Assembly (NCBI RefSeq): GCF_028435365.1
Contig: NZ_JAGTJJ010000059.1
Span: 10,410 to 74,409 of the forward strand
Source: Polyangium jinanense
GTDB lineage: Bacteria > Myxococcota > Polyangia > Polyangiales > Polyangiaceae
Direction of reading: 5' to 3'
DNA: 64,000 nucleotides
How positions within the stretch are numbered: position 1 is the stretch's first letter; the number at the start of each line of letters is the position of its first letter. Under the pieces are notes generated by a model that was given only the letters and a program-made list of their open reading frames with translations, searched no databases and was not told the DNA's origin. Below are positions 44,967 through 53,568 of this stretch, piece by piece. Position numbers and translations under genes: made by a program.

Positions 44967-45601
44967 AGAAGCTCGTCGTGCAGGTGACGGCCGGCTACGG
45001 GCCCGCGGAGGTGCGCCGGTTCGTCGCGCTCCTCGCGGCGCGGCTCGCGGATGCGTGTGATGCGCGGGGCCTCGTCGTCGAGGAGACGGTGATCCACGGC
45101 GACGAGGACGCGCCTCTTTCGGTGGAGCTCGTCGTCGCGGGGGATCCTGCGCGCATCGAAGGCGAGGCAGGCACGCACGCGCTCGTCGCGCGCAGTCCCG
45201 ACCGCGGAAAAGCCGCCCGCAAGCGCTGGTACGCGTCCGTCGTGCTGCACGAGGACGACGACGTCGGCGCGGACGACGGGGCCGCGATCGACCCGCGCGA
45301 CGTCGAGGTCACGACGATGCGCGCGAGCGGCCCCGGCGGGCAGAACGTCAACAAGACGGAGACGGCGGTCCGCGCGCGGCATGTGCCGACGGGGATCGTC
45401 GTGCGGGTCGCGGACGAGCGATCCCAGCGGGCGAACGTGCGGCGCGCGCTCGCGCGGATCGCGGTGCTCCTCCGGAAGCGGGCCGCACACGCGGCGGCCG
45501 CGAAGGAGGCTGCGCGATGGACCTCGCATGCGCGGCTCGAACGAGGCGCGCCCGTGCGCACCTACGCGCTCTCGTCGCGGGGCGCGCTCGTGGAGACGTG
45601 A
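44963..45601 (+). CDS. prfH: Peptide chain release factor-like PrfH
   Basis: The product has 212 residues, starting inside the rtcB stop (ATGA). The catalytic GGQ is in ASGPGGQNVNKTETA (GGQ at 125-127), followed by a basic helical tail. Codon-recognition domains of RF1/RF2 are absent. Known PrfH proteins release the nascent chain from ribosomes whose decoding centre has been cut, so that RtcB2 can reseal the 16S rRNA. The N-terminal region (VVQVTAGYGPAEVRRFVALL) is the usual ribosome-binding part of PrfH. Confidence 0.93.
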   Translation: MKKLVVQVTAGYGPAEVRRFVALLAARLADACDARGLVVEETVIHGDEDAPLSVELVVAGDPARIEGEAGTHALVARSPDRGKAARKRWYASVVLHEDDDVGADDGAAIDPRDVEVTTMRASGPGGQNVNKTETAVRARHVPTGIVVRVADERSQRANVRRALARIAVLLRKRAAHAAAAKEAARWTSHARLERGAPVRTYALSSRGALVET

Positions 45602-45619
45602 ACTTCGAGAGGTGAACCC

Positions 45620-46114
45620 ATGCGAAAAGACATGTTCGAGCTCATCATCGAGCGCCCGCGGTACGACTGGGGTCGCGGGCGTGGCGCGGGCAAGGGCCGC
45701 TACGCGACGCGCATGAAGGCCGATCCCGAGGCCGCGCCGCTCAAGGAGGGCATGAAGTACCGTGGCCGGACGCGGGATCTGAACGAGAACCTCGCCCCGC
45801 TCCGCCGCTTCCTCGAGCGCCGCGTGGGACGCCCGTGGGACGCGGTCTGGTCAGAGATCCGCGCCTCCCTCTCGCCCGACAGCGCCGTGCAGAAGCACGT
45901 CTTCGATCACGTCCTCCAGTACGTCGAACGAAACCCGATCCTCATCGGCGGCATCCCGCACGCGCCCGCGGGCAGAGGCTCGCGACGCGACAATTTCCTC
46001 CCGCTCAGGAGCCACGGGCACTGGCAATCCTTCTACGTTTGTCCCCGGACCGGCCTGCTCTGCGCGGCCGGCGAGGCCCACCGCCGCCGTAAAAAGCGCG
46101 CTTCGCGAGCCTGA
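45620..46114 (+). CDS. Small basic protein in the rtcB-prfH operon
   Basis: The product has 164 residues, 18 bp after prfH behind GAGAGG. It starts MRKDMFELIIERPRYDWGR, then NENLAPLRRFLERRVGRPWD, VWSEIRASLSPDSAVQKHV and FYVCPRTGLLC. From memory I recognise this as a conserved hypothetical type in several phyla, but no activity is known. It is rich in Arg and Lys and has no membrane segment, so binding to RNA or the ribosome is plausible. Cotranscription with rtcB and prfH suggests a role in the same repair response; that is inference. Confidence 0.75.
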   Translation: MRKDMFELIIERPRYDWGRGRGAGKGRYATRMKADPEAAPLKEGMKYRGRTRDLNENLAPLRRFLERRVGRPWDAVWSEIRASLSPDSAVQKHVFDHVLQYVERNPILIGGIPHAPAGRGSRRDNFLPLRSHGHWQSFYVCPRTGLLCAAGEAHRRRKKRASRA

Positions 46115-46251
46115 CGTCGTTGTCAGGGCCGCACCGCGCTCGCACCGCGCGCCGCGCTCCCCCTCCCCGCGCGTTTTTCGAACGACGCCGTGATGGCACT
46201 CTTCTTGCCGACCGCCGGCCATCGCGCGACGCGCTCAAAGGAGGACCATTC

Positions 46252-47658
46252 ATGCTTCGACTTCCCTACCTTGCCTTCGTCTCGACGCTCGCTCTCACCG
46301 GCTGCACGGGCCTCGCGCTCGGGGAAAACAACCCGGGCCAGGACACGTGGCTCGGCAACGGCGCCATCGCCGTCGACGATCGCACCGAGACATCGTTCGT
46401 CCTCGCCAGCGACACGGAAGACCCGGCCCAACCTGAAAAGATCCCCGCGAGCACACTCTTCGCGATCGACCCCGACACGGGCCTTGTGCGCGAGGCCGCG
46501 AATCTCACGGGCCGTGACGATCCGCGTCTGCTCTTCCCGGCCTCGGGCCTGCTCGTGATGAGCGAGGAGAGCGAAAAGGATCGGCTCGATCTCTTCGATC
46601 AGGAGACGCTCGCGCTGAAGAAGAGCGTGGAGCTCGACATCCGGTACCACGGCACCCGCATGAGCCCGAGCCGCAGTTTCATCGGCGTCGCGGACAACAC
46701 CTCGGAAAAATTTCCGATCCACGTCATCGAAGCCGACACCCTCGATCGCCACGTGATCCCGCACGACGGCGAGTGGCTCGAGGCGGTGTTCCTGAACAAG
46801 AGCGACACCCTCGTCGCGATCGTCTTCTACGATCAGGGCAAACCCACGCCGCGGGCGCGTCTTCTCGGCTGGTCGATGCAGGAGCTCGCGATCGCCGGTT
46901 ATCCGCTCGGCCCGACCGGCTTCTGGGCGGCGCCCGTGTTCGACATCGAGGTACCTGGCATCGCCTGGGATCTCTCGTCCTCGTTCACGTGGATCGGCAC
47001 GAGCCCGGACGACAAGTACATCGTGTTCCCCGTTCGCAAGGCCGAGGTCCAGCCGGACGACAAGATCGTCTACACGCACGAGCTGCTCGTGCTCGACCCG
47101 GGAACGAAGGAGCTCCGCGAGGTCCCCGGCGCGCGTGGCCCCGTGGGCTTCACGCCCGACGGCTCGACCATCGTGTCCTACGGCGATCAGGACATGAACG
47201 GCAACCAGGAGCTCTGGCTCGTCGATGCGGAGACGCTCGAAGTCGATCCGGAGCCCGTGACGATCGAGGGCGGCATCTCGTACTTCGTGAGCCGCGACGG
47301 AAACTTCATCGTCGTCGCCTCCTCGAACGGCGAGCAACAGCTCGTGCTCTACGACGTGGACCAGGACAGATCCACGCAGATGGAGGGCCCCGGCGTGGGC
47401 CTCGAAGAGTTCGTGAGCCGCGTGGGCCGCAAGGAGATGTGGATCGTCGACAATCAATCGCTCTTCCGGCTCGATCTCGCGGCCGGCGAGATCGCAGAGG
47501 TGGAGACGACGTTCACCCCCGAGCACGTGAACATCCTGCCCACGCGTGATCGCCTCGTGCTCGACGACGCGGACTCGAACGACATCGTCTTCTTCGACCC
47601 GAACGACAAGAGCGTGAAGACCATCGTGGCGCTCCCCGTCGGCAAAACCTCGCCCTGA
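46252..47658 (+). CDS. Lipoprotein with beta-propeller-like repeats
   Basis: The product has 468 residues from the ATG at 46252, behind AAAGGAGGA. The lipobox is LALTGC with Cys at residue 18. The body repeats a strand pattern with Asp-rich turns (WLGNGAIAVDDRTETSF, LLVLDPGTKELREV, YFVSRDGNFIVVASSNGEQQ), as in six- or seven-bladed propellers of the TolB/WD40-like type. No catalytic motif was seen. It is probably a periplasmic or surface binding protein. Confidence 0.75.
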   Translation: MLRLPYLAFVSTLALTGCTGLALGENNPGQDTWLGNGAIAVDDRTETSFVLASDTEDPAQPEKIPASTLFAIDPDTGLVREAANLTGRDDPRLLFPASGLLVMSEESEKDRLDLFDQETLALKKSVELDIRYHGTRMSPSRSFIGVADNTSEKFPIHVIEADTLDRHVIPHDGEWLEAVFLNKSDTLVAIVFYDQGKPTPRARLLGWSMQELAIAGYPLGPTGFWAAPVFDIEVPGIAWDLSSSFTWIGTSPDDKYIVFPVRKAEVQPDDKIVYTHELLVLDPGTKELREVPGARGPVGFTPDGSTIVSYGDQDMNGNQELWLVDAETLEVDPEPVTIEGGISYFVSRDGNFIVVASSNGEQQLVLYDVDQDRSTQMEGPGVGLEEFVSRVGRKEMWIVDNQSLFRLDLAAGEIAEVETTFTPEHVNILPTRDRLVLDDADSNDIVFFDPNDKSVKTIVALPVGKTSP

Positions 47659-47685
47659 GCTCGCTCGCAGGCTAGCGTTGGGCCC

Positions 47686-48717
47686 ATGCGGAAGGTCGTG
47701 ATCCACGGGCCCGGCAGCTACGATCGCCTGAAGCTCGAAGAGCATCCGGATCCCAGCCCCGGCCCTGGCGAGATCCTCGTCGACGTCGAGGCCGCGGGCG
47801 TGAACTACGCCGATTGCATCGTGCGCATGGGCCTCTACGAGTCGGCGAAGAAGTACGTCGGCTGGCCCATCACGCCCGGCTTCGAGGTCGCAGGAAAGGT
47901 CGCGGCCCTCGGCGCCGGCGTCTCCGAACCCGCACCCGGTACGCCTGTCTTCGCCGTCACGCGGTTCGGCGGCTACGCGAGCCGCGTCGCGATTCCCGCA
48001 CACCAGGTCTTCCCCTTGCCGAAGGGTTTTAGCGTGGCCGAGGCCGCGGGTTTCCCGTCGGTGTTTCTCACCGCGTATTACGCCCTCTTCGAGCTCGCGA
48101 ACGTGCGCCGCGGCGCGAACGTGCTCGTCCACTCGGCGGCGGGCGGCGTGGGCAGCGCGCTCGTGCAGCTCGGCAAGATCGCGGGCTGCCGCGTGGTCGG
48201 CGTCGTCGGCGCGAGCCACAAGGTCGCCGTTGCGCGCAAGCTCGGGGCCGACGCGGTCATCGACAAGAGCGTCGAGCCGTTATGGTCCGTGGCCGAGCGC
48301 CTCGCGCCCGAGGGCTACGACGTCGTGCTCGACGCGAACGGCGTGGAGACGCTCGGCGAGAGCTACCGCCACCTCGCCTCGGCCGGAAGGCTCGTGATCT
48401 ACGGCTTCCACACGATGATGCCGCGCCAGGGAGGTCGGCCGAACTGGCTCAAGCTCGCGCGCGACTGGCTGCGCACGCCCCGCTACAACCCGCTCGACTT
48501 GACGAACGACAACAAGAGCGTGCTCGCGTTCAACCTCTCCTACCTGTTTCACAAGAAGGACTTGCTCGAAGAGTACATGTCGAAGCTCGTCGGCTGGATC
48601 GAGGAGGGTCGCATCGCGGCGCCGCCCGTGACCCCGTTCCCCGTGGATCGCGTGGCCGATGCGCACCGCGCGATCGAAAGCGGATCCACGGTCGGCAAGC
48701 TCGTGCTCACCTTCTGA
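47686..48717 (+). CDS. VAT-1-like zinc-independent medium-chain reductase
   Basis: The 343-residue quinone-oxidoreductase-type protein has the N-terminal GroES-like part (VNYADCIVRMGLYE, then TPGFEVAGKV), the NADP loop SAAGGVGSALVQLGK near residues 149-163, and a C-terminal end PVDRVADAHRAIESGSTVGK. The segment TNDNKSVLAFNLSYLF is typical of VAT-1 homologs. Zinc ligands are missing, as expected for this branch. It overlaps the convergent ankyrin gene by 11 bp. Confidence 0.88.
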   Translation: MRKVVIHGPGSYDRLKLEEHPDPSPGPGEILVDVEAAGVNYADCIVRMGLYESAKKYVGWPITPGFEVAGKVAALGAGVSEPAPGTPVFAVTRFGGYASRVAIPAHQVFPLPKGFSVAEAAGFPSVFLTAYYALFELANVRRGANVLVHSAAGGVGSALVQLGKIAGCRVVGVVGASHKVAVARKLGADAVIDKSVEPLWSVAERLAPEGYDVVLDANGVETLGESYRHLASAGRLVIYGFHTMMPRQGGRPNWLKLARDWLRTPRYNPLDLTNDNKSVLAFNLSYLFHKKDLLEEYMSKLVGWIEEGRIAAPPVTPFPVDRVADAHRAIESGSTVGKLVLTF

Positions 48718-49582
48718 GCGCCTCTTCCAGCACCCGAGCGCTCTCGGCCTTGCCCGCCTCGCGTGCCCAGTCGAGCGCGGTTTTTCCCGTCCCGTCGTCG
48801 GCGTGTGGATCGGCGCCGAGCGCGAGGAGCGCGCGCACGGTCTTCGCATCGCCGTTGTAGGCCGCGAGGTGCAGCGGCATCCAGCCGTAGTTCGTCGTCG
48901 TGTTGATCGGCACGCCGGCCTCGACGAGCGCGGCCACGGCCTCGGCCTTGCCCGCGTTCGCGGCTCCGAGCAGTGCCTCGGGCCCGTGTTTGCCGAGGTT
49001 GACGCCCTGCGTGAGCAGCCACCGGAGCACGTCCACGCGCCCCGCGGCCGCGGCCCCTTCGAGCGCTTGCGTCGTGTTCGGATCGAGCCCGCGCGTCGTG
49101 AAGAGCTCCGCGAGATCGAGCATCCCGCGCCGCGTCGCCTCCTCGAACGCCCGCGGCTCGATCGGTGCGCCCGCCTCCACGAGCTGCCGCGCGATCCCCG
49201 CATGCCCCGACGCGACCGCAGCCGTCACCGCGTTCATGTTCGCCATCACATCCCGCGCATCGAGGCTCGCGCCGGCGTCGATCAGCGCCTCCACGACGCT
49301 GATCTCCCCGCGCGCGGCCGCCTCCACGAGCGGCGTGCGTCGCGTGAGCTCGTCTGCGGCATCGGGATCCGCGCCGCGATCGATCAAGAGCTCGGCGACC
49401 CTGTCGTGCCCGTTCATGATCGCGAGCATCAACGCGGAGACCGTCCCTTCGAGCACCTCGCGATCGACGCTCGTCTTGTACCTCCGCGTCGCGTCCACGT
49501 TCGCCCCGCGCGTGAGCGCGTCCGTGACGCGCGCCTCATCGCCGCGGCTGGCCGCCTCGAGCAGCTCCTCGTCGAGCGTCAT
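48707..49582 (-). CDS. Ankyrin-repeat protein
   Basis: The 291-residue protein is built of about eight ankyrin repeats, each with the TPLxxAAxxGhxxhhxxLLxxGA pattern, for example RTPLVEAAARGEISVVEALI and MPLHLAAYNGDAKTVRALL. There is no signal peptide, so it acts in the cytoplasm by protein binding. It shares 11 bp with the convergent reductase gene, so the two 3' ends cannot hold a separate terminator. Confidence 0.9.
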   Translation of the reverse strand: MTLDEELLEAASRGDEARVTDALTRGANVDATRRYKTSVDREVLEGTVSALMLAIMNGHDRVAELLIDRGADPDAADELTRRTPLVEAAARGEISVVEALIDAGASLDARDVMANMNAVTAAVASGHAGIARQLVEAGAPIEPRAFEEATRRGMLDLAELFTTRGLDPNTTQALEGAAAAGRVDVLRWLLTQGVNLGKHGPEALLGAANAGKAEAVAALVEAGVPINTTTNYGWMPLHLAAYNGDAKTVRALLALGADPHADDGTGKTALDWAREAGKAESARVLEEALRR

Positions 49583-49636
49583 GTCTGGAGTGTGTGGGAT
49601 CGAAACGAGGGTGGGAAGCCGTACCGGAAAGCGGGC

Positions 49637-50263
49637 TCAGCTTCCGAGCGCTTTTTCGATCGCCTGCACGAGCTTCTCGTCCTCGGGCTCGACGGACGAG
49701 GGATATCGACCGATCACCACGCCATCGTTGCCAACGAGGAACTTTTCGAAGTTCCACTTCACCTCGCCCGCGGGCGCAGCCTGCGTGAGAAACGCGTAGA
49801 GCGGGTGCTTGCCGCTCCCTTTCACGGTGATCTTCGAAAACATCGGGAACTTCACGCCGTACTTGCTCGTGCAGAACGTGGCGATCTCGGCGTCGGTCCC
49901 GGGCTCCTGGGCGCCGTAGTCGTTCGACGGGAAGCCGAGCACGGCAAACCCCTTCGCCTCCAAGCGCTCGTGCAGCCGCTCGAGGCCCGCGTATTGCGGC
50001 GTGTAGCCGCACTCCGAGGCCACGTTGACCACGAGCACGACCTTGCCCCGGAAGTCGCCGAGCGAGCGCTCCTCCCCGAAGATCGTCTTCATCTTGAAAT
50101 CGTGCAGGCTCATTTTCGTCCCTTCCTGAATTGCGGCTCCCCTGGCCGAATCCGTCCCAGCTTTAGGAGACTCCGGTGGTTGCGAGCCACCCTCGCAACC
50201 GACGAGCGCCGCGCACGCGATGAGCACAGCGAAGACGACCGATCCAACGCAAGGGCTCTTCAT
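49637..50263 (-). CDS. Lipoprotein glutathione peroxidase-family enzyme
   Basis: The product has 208 residues. A lipoprotein signal (VFAVLIACAALVGC, Cys23) places the enzyme in the envelope, unlike the usual cytoplasmic forms. The active-site Cys is Cys85 in VASECGYTPQYAGL, with FPSNDYGAQEPG and KWNFEKFL supplying the other conserved residues. NDY replaces the common NQF, a variant also seen in other bacterial members. It reduces peroxides using a thiol donor, probably thioredoxin-like. Confidence 0.9.
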   Translation of the reverse strand: MKSPCVGSVVFAVLIACAALVGCEGGSQPPESPKAGTDSARGAAIQEGTKMSLHDFKMKTIFGEERSLGDFRGKVVLVVNVASECGYTPQYAGLERLHERLEAKGFAVLGFPSNDYGAQEPGTDAEIATFCTSKYGVKFPMFSKITVKGSGKHPLYAFLTQAAPAGEVKWNFEKFLVGNDGVVIGRYPSSVEPEDEKLVQAIEKALGS

Positions 50264-50347
50264 GGCGCCTGCTTAGGGGGCCCGTGCTCGGTACGCAAGG
50301 GGCATGCTGGCCATGGACGAAGGACCGCGGGTCGATGATGATGCCGT

Positions 50348-51133
50348 ATGCCCTTTCTCCAGTCCGGATCGCTCACGATCCATTGGTCCACGCGCGGGGA
50401 CGAACGCGGCGAGCCCGTCGTGTTCGTGCACGGCAACTGGACCACGAGCTTGTCTTGGCGCCCCGTCCTCGACCGTTTGTCCGCGCGCTTCCGCGCGGTC
50501 GTGCCCGACCTCCGCGGCCGCGGGCAGACCCACGCCGACGATCACGATTACCGCATCCCGCGCCTCGCCCAGGACCTCGCCGTCTTGATGGATGCCCTGG
50601 GTTTGTCCTCGGCGCACCTCGTCGGGCATTCGCTCGGCACGGCCGTGGTCCTCGAGCTCGCGCTCTCCGCCCGCGCCCGCGCTCGCTCCCTCACGCTCGT
50701 CGCCCCCGCCTGGCCCGACGGCATGCCGCGCGCCTACCACCTCCCCGAGCGCCAGCGCCTCGCGCAGGAAAACATCACCATCTTCGGCGCCGCTTTCCGC
50801 GGCATCGCGCCCACCGCTCCGGACGACGCGTTTTTCCAGGAGCTTCTCGCGGAAAGCCACCGCCAGCGCCCCGAGGCCACGATCGCCACGCTGGACGCGC
50901 TCTGCGAATGGGCGCCGGGCGACCGGCTCCGCGAGCTCGCGGGCGTGCCGGCCCTCGTCGTCAGCGGCGAGAGCGACATGCTCTCCACGCGCAAGGTCGG
51001 CGCGCGGACCGCGGAGCTCCTCGGCGCGCGCCACGAGATCCTCCTTGGCGTGGGCCATTCGCCGAACCTCGAAGCGCCCGATACCCTCGTTGCGCTCCTC
51101 GATTCCTTCGTGAAGGCACTTCCTGGAGGCTGA
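50348..51133 (+). CDS. Alpha/beta-fold hydrolase
   Basis: The 261-residue cytoplasmic protein has VFVHGNWTTSLSW (oxyanion), nucleophile Ser in LVGHSLGTAV near residue 95, an acid in SGESDML and the catalytic His in GVGHSPNL. It is only 3 bp upstream of the acyl-CoA synthetase gene, so they are coupled and the hydrolase may act on a fatty acyl ester or thioester in the same pathway. The substrate is not known. Confidence 0.85.
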   Translation: MPFLQSGSLTIHWSTRGDERGEPVVFVHGNWTTSLSWRPVLDRLSARFRAVVPDLRGRGQTHADDHDYRIPRLAQDLAVLMDALGLSSAHLVGHSLGTAVVLELALSARARARSLTLVAPAWPDGMPRAYHLPERQRLAQENITIFGAAFRGIAPTAPDDAFFQELLAESHRQRPEATIATLDALCEWAPGDRLRELAGVPALVVSGESDMLSTRKVGARTAELLGARHEILLGVGHSPNLEAPDTLVALLDSFVKALPGG

Positions 51134-51136
51134 GCC

Positions 51137-53077
51137 ATGCTCGATCGCGTTATTCCGCCGCTCGATCCCGCCGTCCCGCTCGCGAACGAGGCCCGGTCCT
51201 TGGCCGACCTCTTCTTGCGCCGCGCCGCCGCCACGCCCACGGCGGTCGCCTGGAAGGCAAAGAAAAACGGAGAATGGCGCTCCACGACATGGGCCGAGTT
51301 CAAGGCGCGCGCCACGGCCCTCGCGACCTTCCTCGTGAAGCGAGGCCTTTCGCCCGGCGACAAGATCGGCATCGTCGGCAGCACCCGCCCCGAGTGGTGC
51401 ATTTGCGACGTCGGCGGTCAGCTCGCCGCGGCGGTCACGGTCGGCGCCTACCCCACGCTCGCCCCGGGGCAGCTCGCGTACGTGCTCGATCATGCGGACG
51501 TGCGCATCGCGTTCGTCGAGGGCAAGGACGAGGTCGAGAAGATCCTCGCCACCAAGCACGAGATGCCCAAGCTCGAGCTCGTCGTCGTGTGGGACACGCA
51601 GGGCCTCGAAGAGACCTTGCGTCAGCATGCATGGCTCATCGGCTGGGACGAGGCCCTCGAAGCGCCGGGCGACGCTTCCCTCGTCGCGTCCCGCGTCGAA
51701 GCCATTTCCCCGGACGACACGGCGCTTTTCATTTACACGAGCGGCACGACGGGCCCGCCCAAGGGCGCGATGATCTCGCACCGCAACATCCTCGTGACGC
51801 TCGCGGGCGTCCATTTCAACGCCTTCACCCGTACGGATATCTCGCTCTCGTTTTTGCCCATGGCGCACGCGGCCGAGCGCATTCTGGCGTTCTGGGGCCG
51901 CATCGATTTCGGCATCGCCACCGCGTACGCGACGAGCGTGCCCGCGGTGCTGGAGGAGCTCAAGGAGGTACGCCCGACGCTGTTCGGCAGCGTCCCGCGC
52001 ATCTTCGAAAAGGCCTACGCCCGCATCCAGACCGAGGTCGACAAGGCCCCGCCCGCGCGAAAGAAGGTGTTTCGGTTGGCCGAATCGGCGGGCCTCGCGG
52101 TCGTCGAGGCATGGCAACGTGGCGAGGAGCCCTCGCTCCGGGCGAAGCTCGCGCACCGCGTGGCCGACAAGCTCGTTTTTTCGCGGGTCCGCGAGGTATT
52201 CGGCGGCCGCGTGAAACGTTTCGTCACGGGGGCGGCGCCGATTCCGCGCCCGATCCTGGCCTTCTTCTGGGCGGCGGGCCTGCCCATTTACGAGATGTAC
52301 GGCATGACCGAGGCCACGGTCGTCACGCACGGCAATCGCCCGGGCCAGGTCCGCCTCGGCTCCGTCGGCCGCGCGCTCCCGTTCGTCGAGGACAAGATCG
52401 CCGACGACGGCGAGATCCTCGTGCGAGGCCCGAACGTGTTCAAGGGTTATTACAAGAACCCCGAGGCCACGCGGGAGATGATCGACGAGGAGGGATGGCT
52501 GCACACGGGCGACATCGGCAAGAAGGACGCGGACGGCTTCGTTTACATCGTCGACCGGAAAAAGCATCTGATCATCACGTCGGGCGGGAAAAACATCAGC
52601 CCGGCGAACGTGGAGAACGAGATCAAGGCGAGCGACACGCTCATCAGTCAGGTGCACGCGCACGGCGATCGGCGGCCGTATTGCACGGCGCTCGTGACGA
52701 TTCACCCGCTCGAAGCCGTGGAATGGGCGAAGGCGCGTGGCCACCTCGGGGACGCACATGCGGAAGAGCTACGCCGCGCGCTCCTTTCGAGCCCGCTCTC
52801 CCGTCCGGCAGGGCTCGCGCCGGTGATGGAGAAGGCCACGACCGATCCCGAAGTGCAAAAGCGGGTCGCGTCGGCAGTCCGCCGCGCGAATACGAAGCTC
52901 GCGCGCGTGGAGGGAATCAAGCGGGTGCACCTGCTCGATCGCGATTTTTCGCTCGAGGAGGACGAGGTGACGCCAACGCTCAAGGTGAAACGAAAGGTCA
53001 TCGAGAAGAAATTCGCCCAGGTCTTCGACCGGCTCTACGAGGAGCCAGGATTCGGCATTCCGATCGAAGACGAATGA
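51137..53077 (+). CDS. Long-chain acyl-CoA synthetase (AMP-forming)
   Basis: The 646-residue adenylate-forming enzyme has the P-loop YTSGTTGPPKGAMISH near 199-214, the adenine motif YEMYGMTEATVVTHGN, and the hinge region GWLHTGDIGKKDADGFVYIVDR with the late Lys in TPTLKVKRKVI. This is the FadD15/long-chain group often seen in myxobacteria. It would activate fatty acids for beta-oxidation or lipid synthesis, in line with the SDR gene downstream and the thiolase operon elsewhere in the window. Confidence 0.92.
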   Translation: MLDRVIPPLDPAVPLANEARSLADLFLRRAAATPTAVAWKAKKNGEWRSTTWAEFKARATALATFLVKRGLSPGDKIGIVGSTRPEWCICDVGGQLAAAVTVGAYPTLAPGQLAYVLDHADVRIAFVEGKDEVEKILATKHEMPKLELVVVWDTQGLEETLRQHAWLIGWDEALEAPGDASLVASRVEAISPDDTALFIYTSGTTGPPKGAMISHRNILVTLAGVHFNAFTRTDISLSFLPMAHAAERILAFWGRIDFGIATAYATSVPAVLEELKEVRPTLFGSVPRIFEKAYARIQTEVDKAPPARKKVFRLAESAGLAVVEAWQRGEEPSLRAKLAHRVADKLVFSRVREVFGGRVKRFVTGAAPIPRPILAFFWAAGLPIYEMYGMTEATVVTHGNRPGQVRLGSVGRALPFVEDKIADDGEILVRGPNVFKGYYKNPEATREMIDEEGWLHTGDIGKKDADGFVYIVDRKKHLIITSGGKNISPANVENEIKASDTLISQVHAHGDRRPYCTALVTIHPLEAVEWAKARGHLGDAHAEELRRALLSSPLSRPAGLAPVMEKATTDPEVQKRVASAVRRANTKLARVEGIKRVHLLDRDFSLEEDEVTPTLKVKRKVIEKKFAQVFDRLYEEPGFGIPIEDE

Positions 53078-53106
53078 GCGAGGAAGGCTCTCATCGGGCA
53101 GCCGTT

Positions 53107-53361
53107 GCGCCGGGGCGCTGCCCCGGGCCCCGCGGGGGCTGTTCGCCCCTCGACCCGAACCAGGGCAAGCCCTGGACCATTTGGGAAGAACTGCGCGGTG
53201 CGCAGTTCTTCCACGGGCCCGTGGCAAGACCAGCCAGTCTTGAATCGGCCTGTTCGATGAACTGCGCATCGCGCAGTTCATCGACCACGAGTCCAGCGCT
53301 TGCGCTGGTCCGGGTCCCGGGGCGGATAGCCCCGGGTGGGGTCTGGGGCAACGCCCCAGCG
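53107..53361. repeat. Nested inverted-repeat element, copy F
   Basis: This is the shortest full copy, because the centre is reduced to about 30 bp; GGCAAGACCA and a partner CAGTCTTG remain. The left long stem is the AAGAACT type (core GCGCGGTGCGC), the right the ATGAACT type. It begins 29 bp after the acyl-CoA synthetase stop. A separate palindrome at 53374-53402 is outside it. Confidence 0.85.
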
Positions 53362-53373
53362 AAGCCGCTTCGA

Positions 53374-53402
53374 GTTTTCATGTTGCGCCGCAACATGAAA
53401 AC
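53374..53402. promoter_or_regulatory. 29-bp palindrome before the FabG-like gene
   Basis: GTTTTCATGTTGCG is repeated as its exact complement with one base between, giving 14-bp arms. TTGACG begins 3 bp later and a weak -10 follows about 18 bp after it, so an operator next to a promoter is a good reading. The AT-rich arms stand out in this GC-rich DNA. The rest of the gap (53403-53568) shows no gene. Confidence 0.6.
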
Positions 53403-53568
53403 CCTTGACGCGTCTCCCTCCGCGACCCTAAGCTCTGGCACGACTGGCTGCTCGATCCTCTATCGATCAGCTCAGCCCCTGTTTTCCCCTGCTGCGGGTT
53501 CGCGCTTGCGGCGGGGCCTTGTTCTGCGCGGGCCCTTGTGCGCCGCAGCATGACGGAGGACGATAGCG

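Noticed and set aside
50273..52759. An 828-codon minus-strand frame opposite the hydrolase and acyl-CoA synthetase genes
   Set aside because: Long antisense frames are expected at this GC content; no motif was found, while the plus strand shows full catalytic motifs.
53091..53441. Short open frames inside the repeat elements that recur with similar peptides (for example MNCAMRSSS)
   Set aside because: They arise because the elements themselves are repeated; stems change in paired fashion rather than by codon, so they are not proteins.
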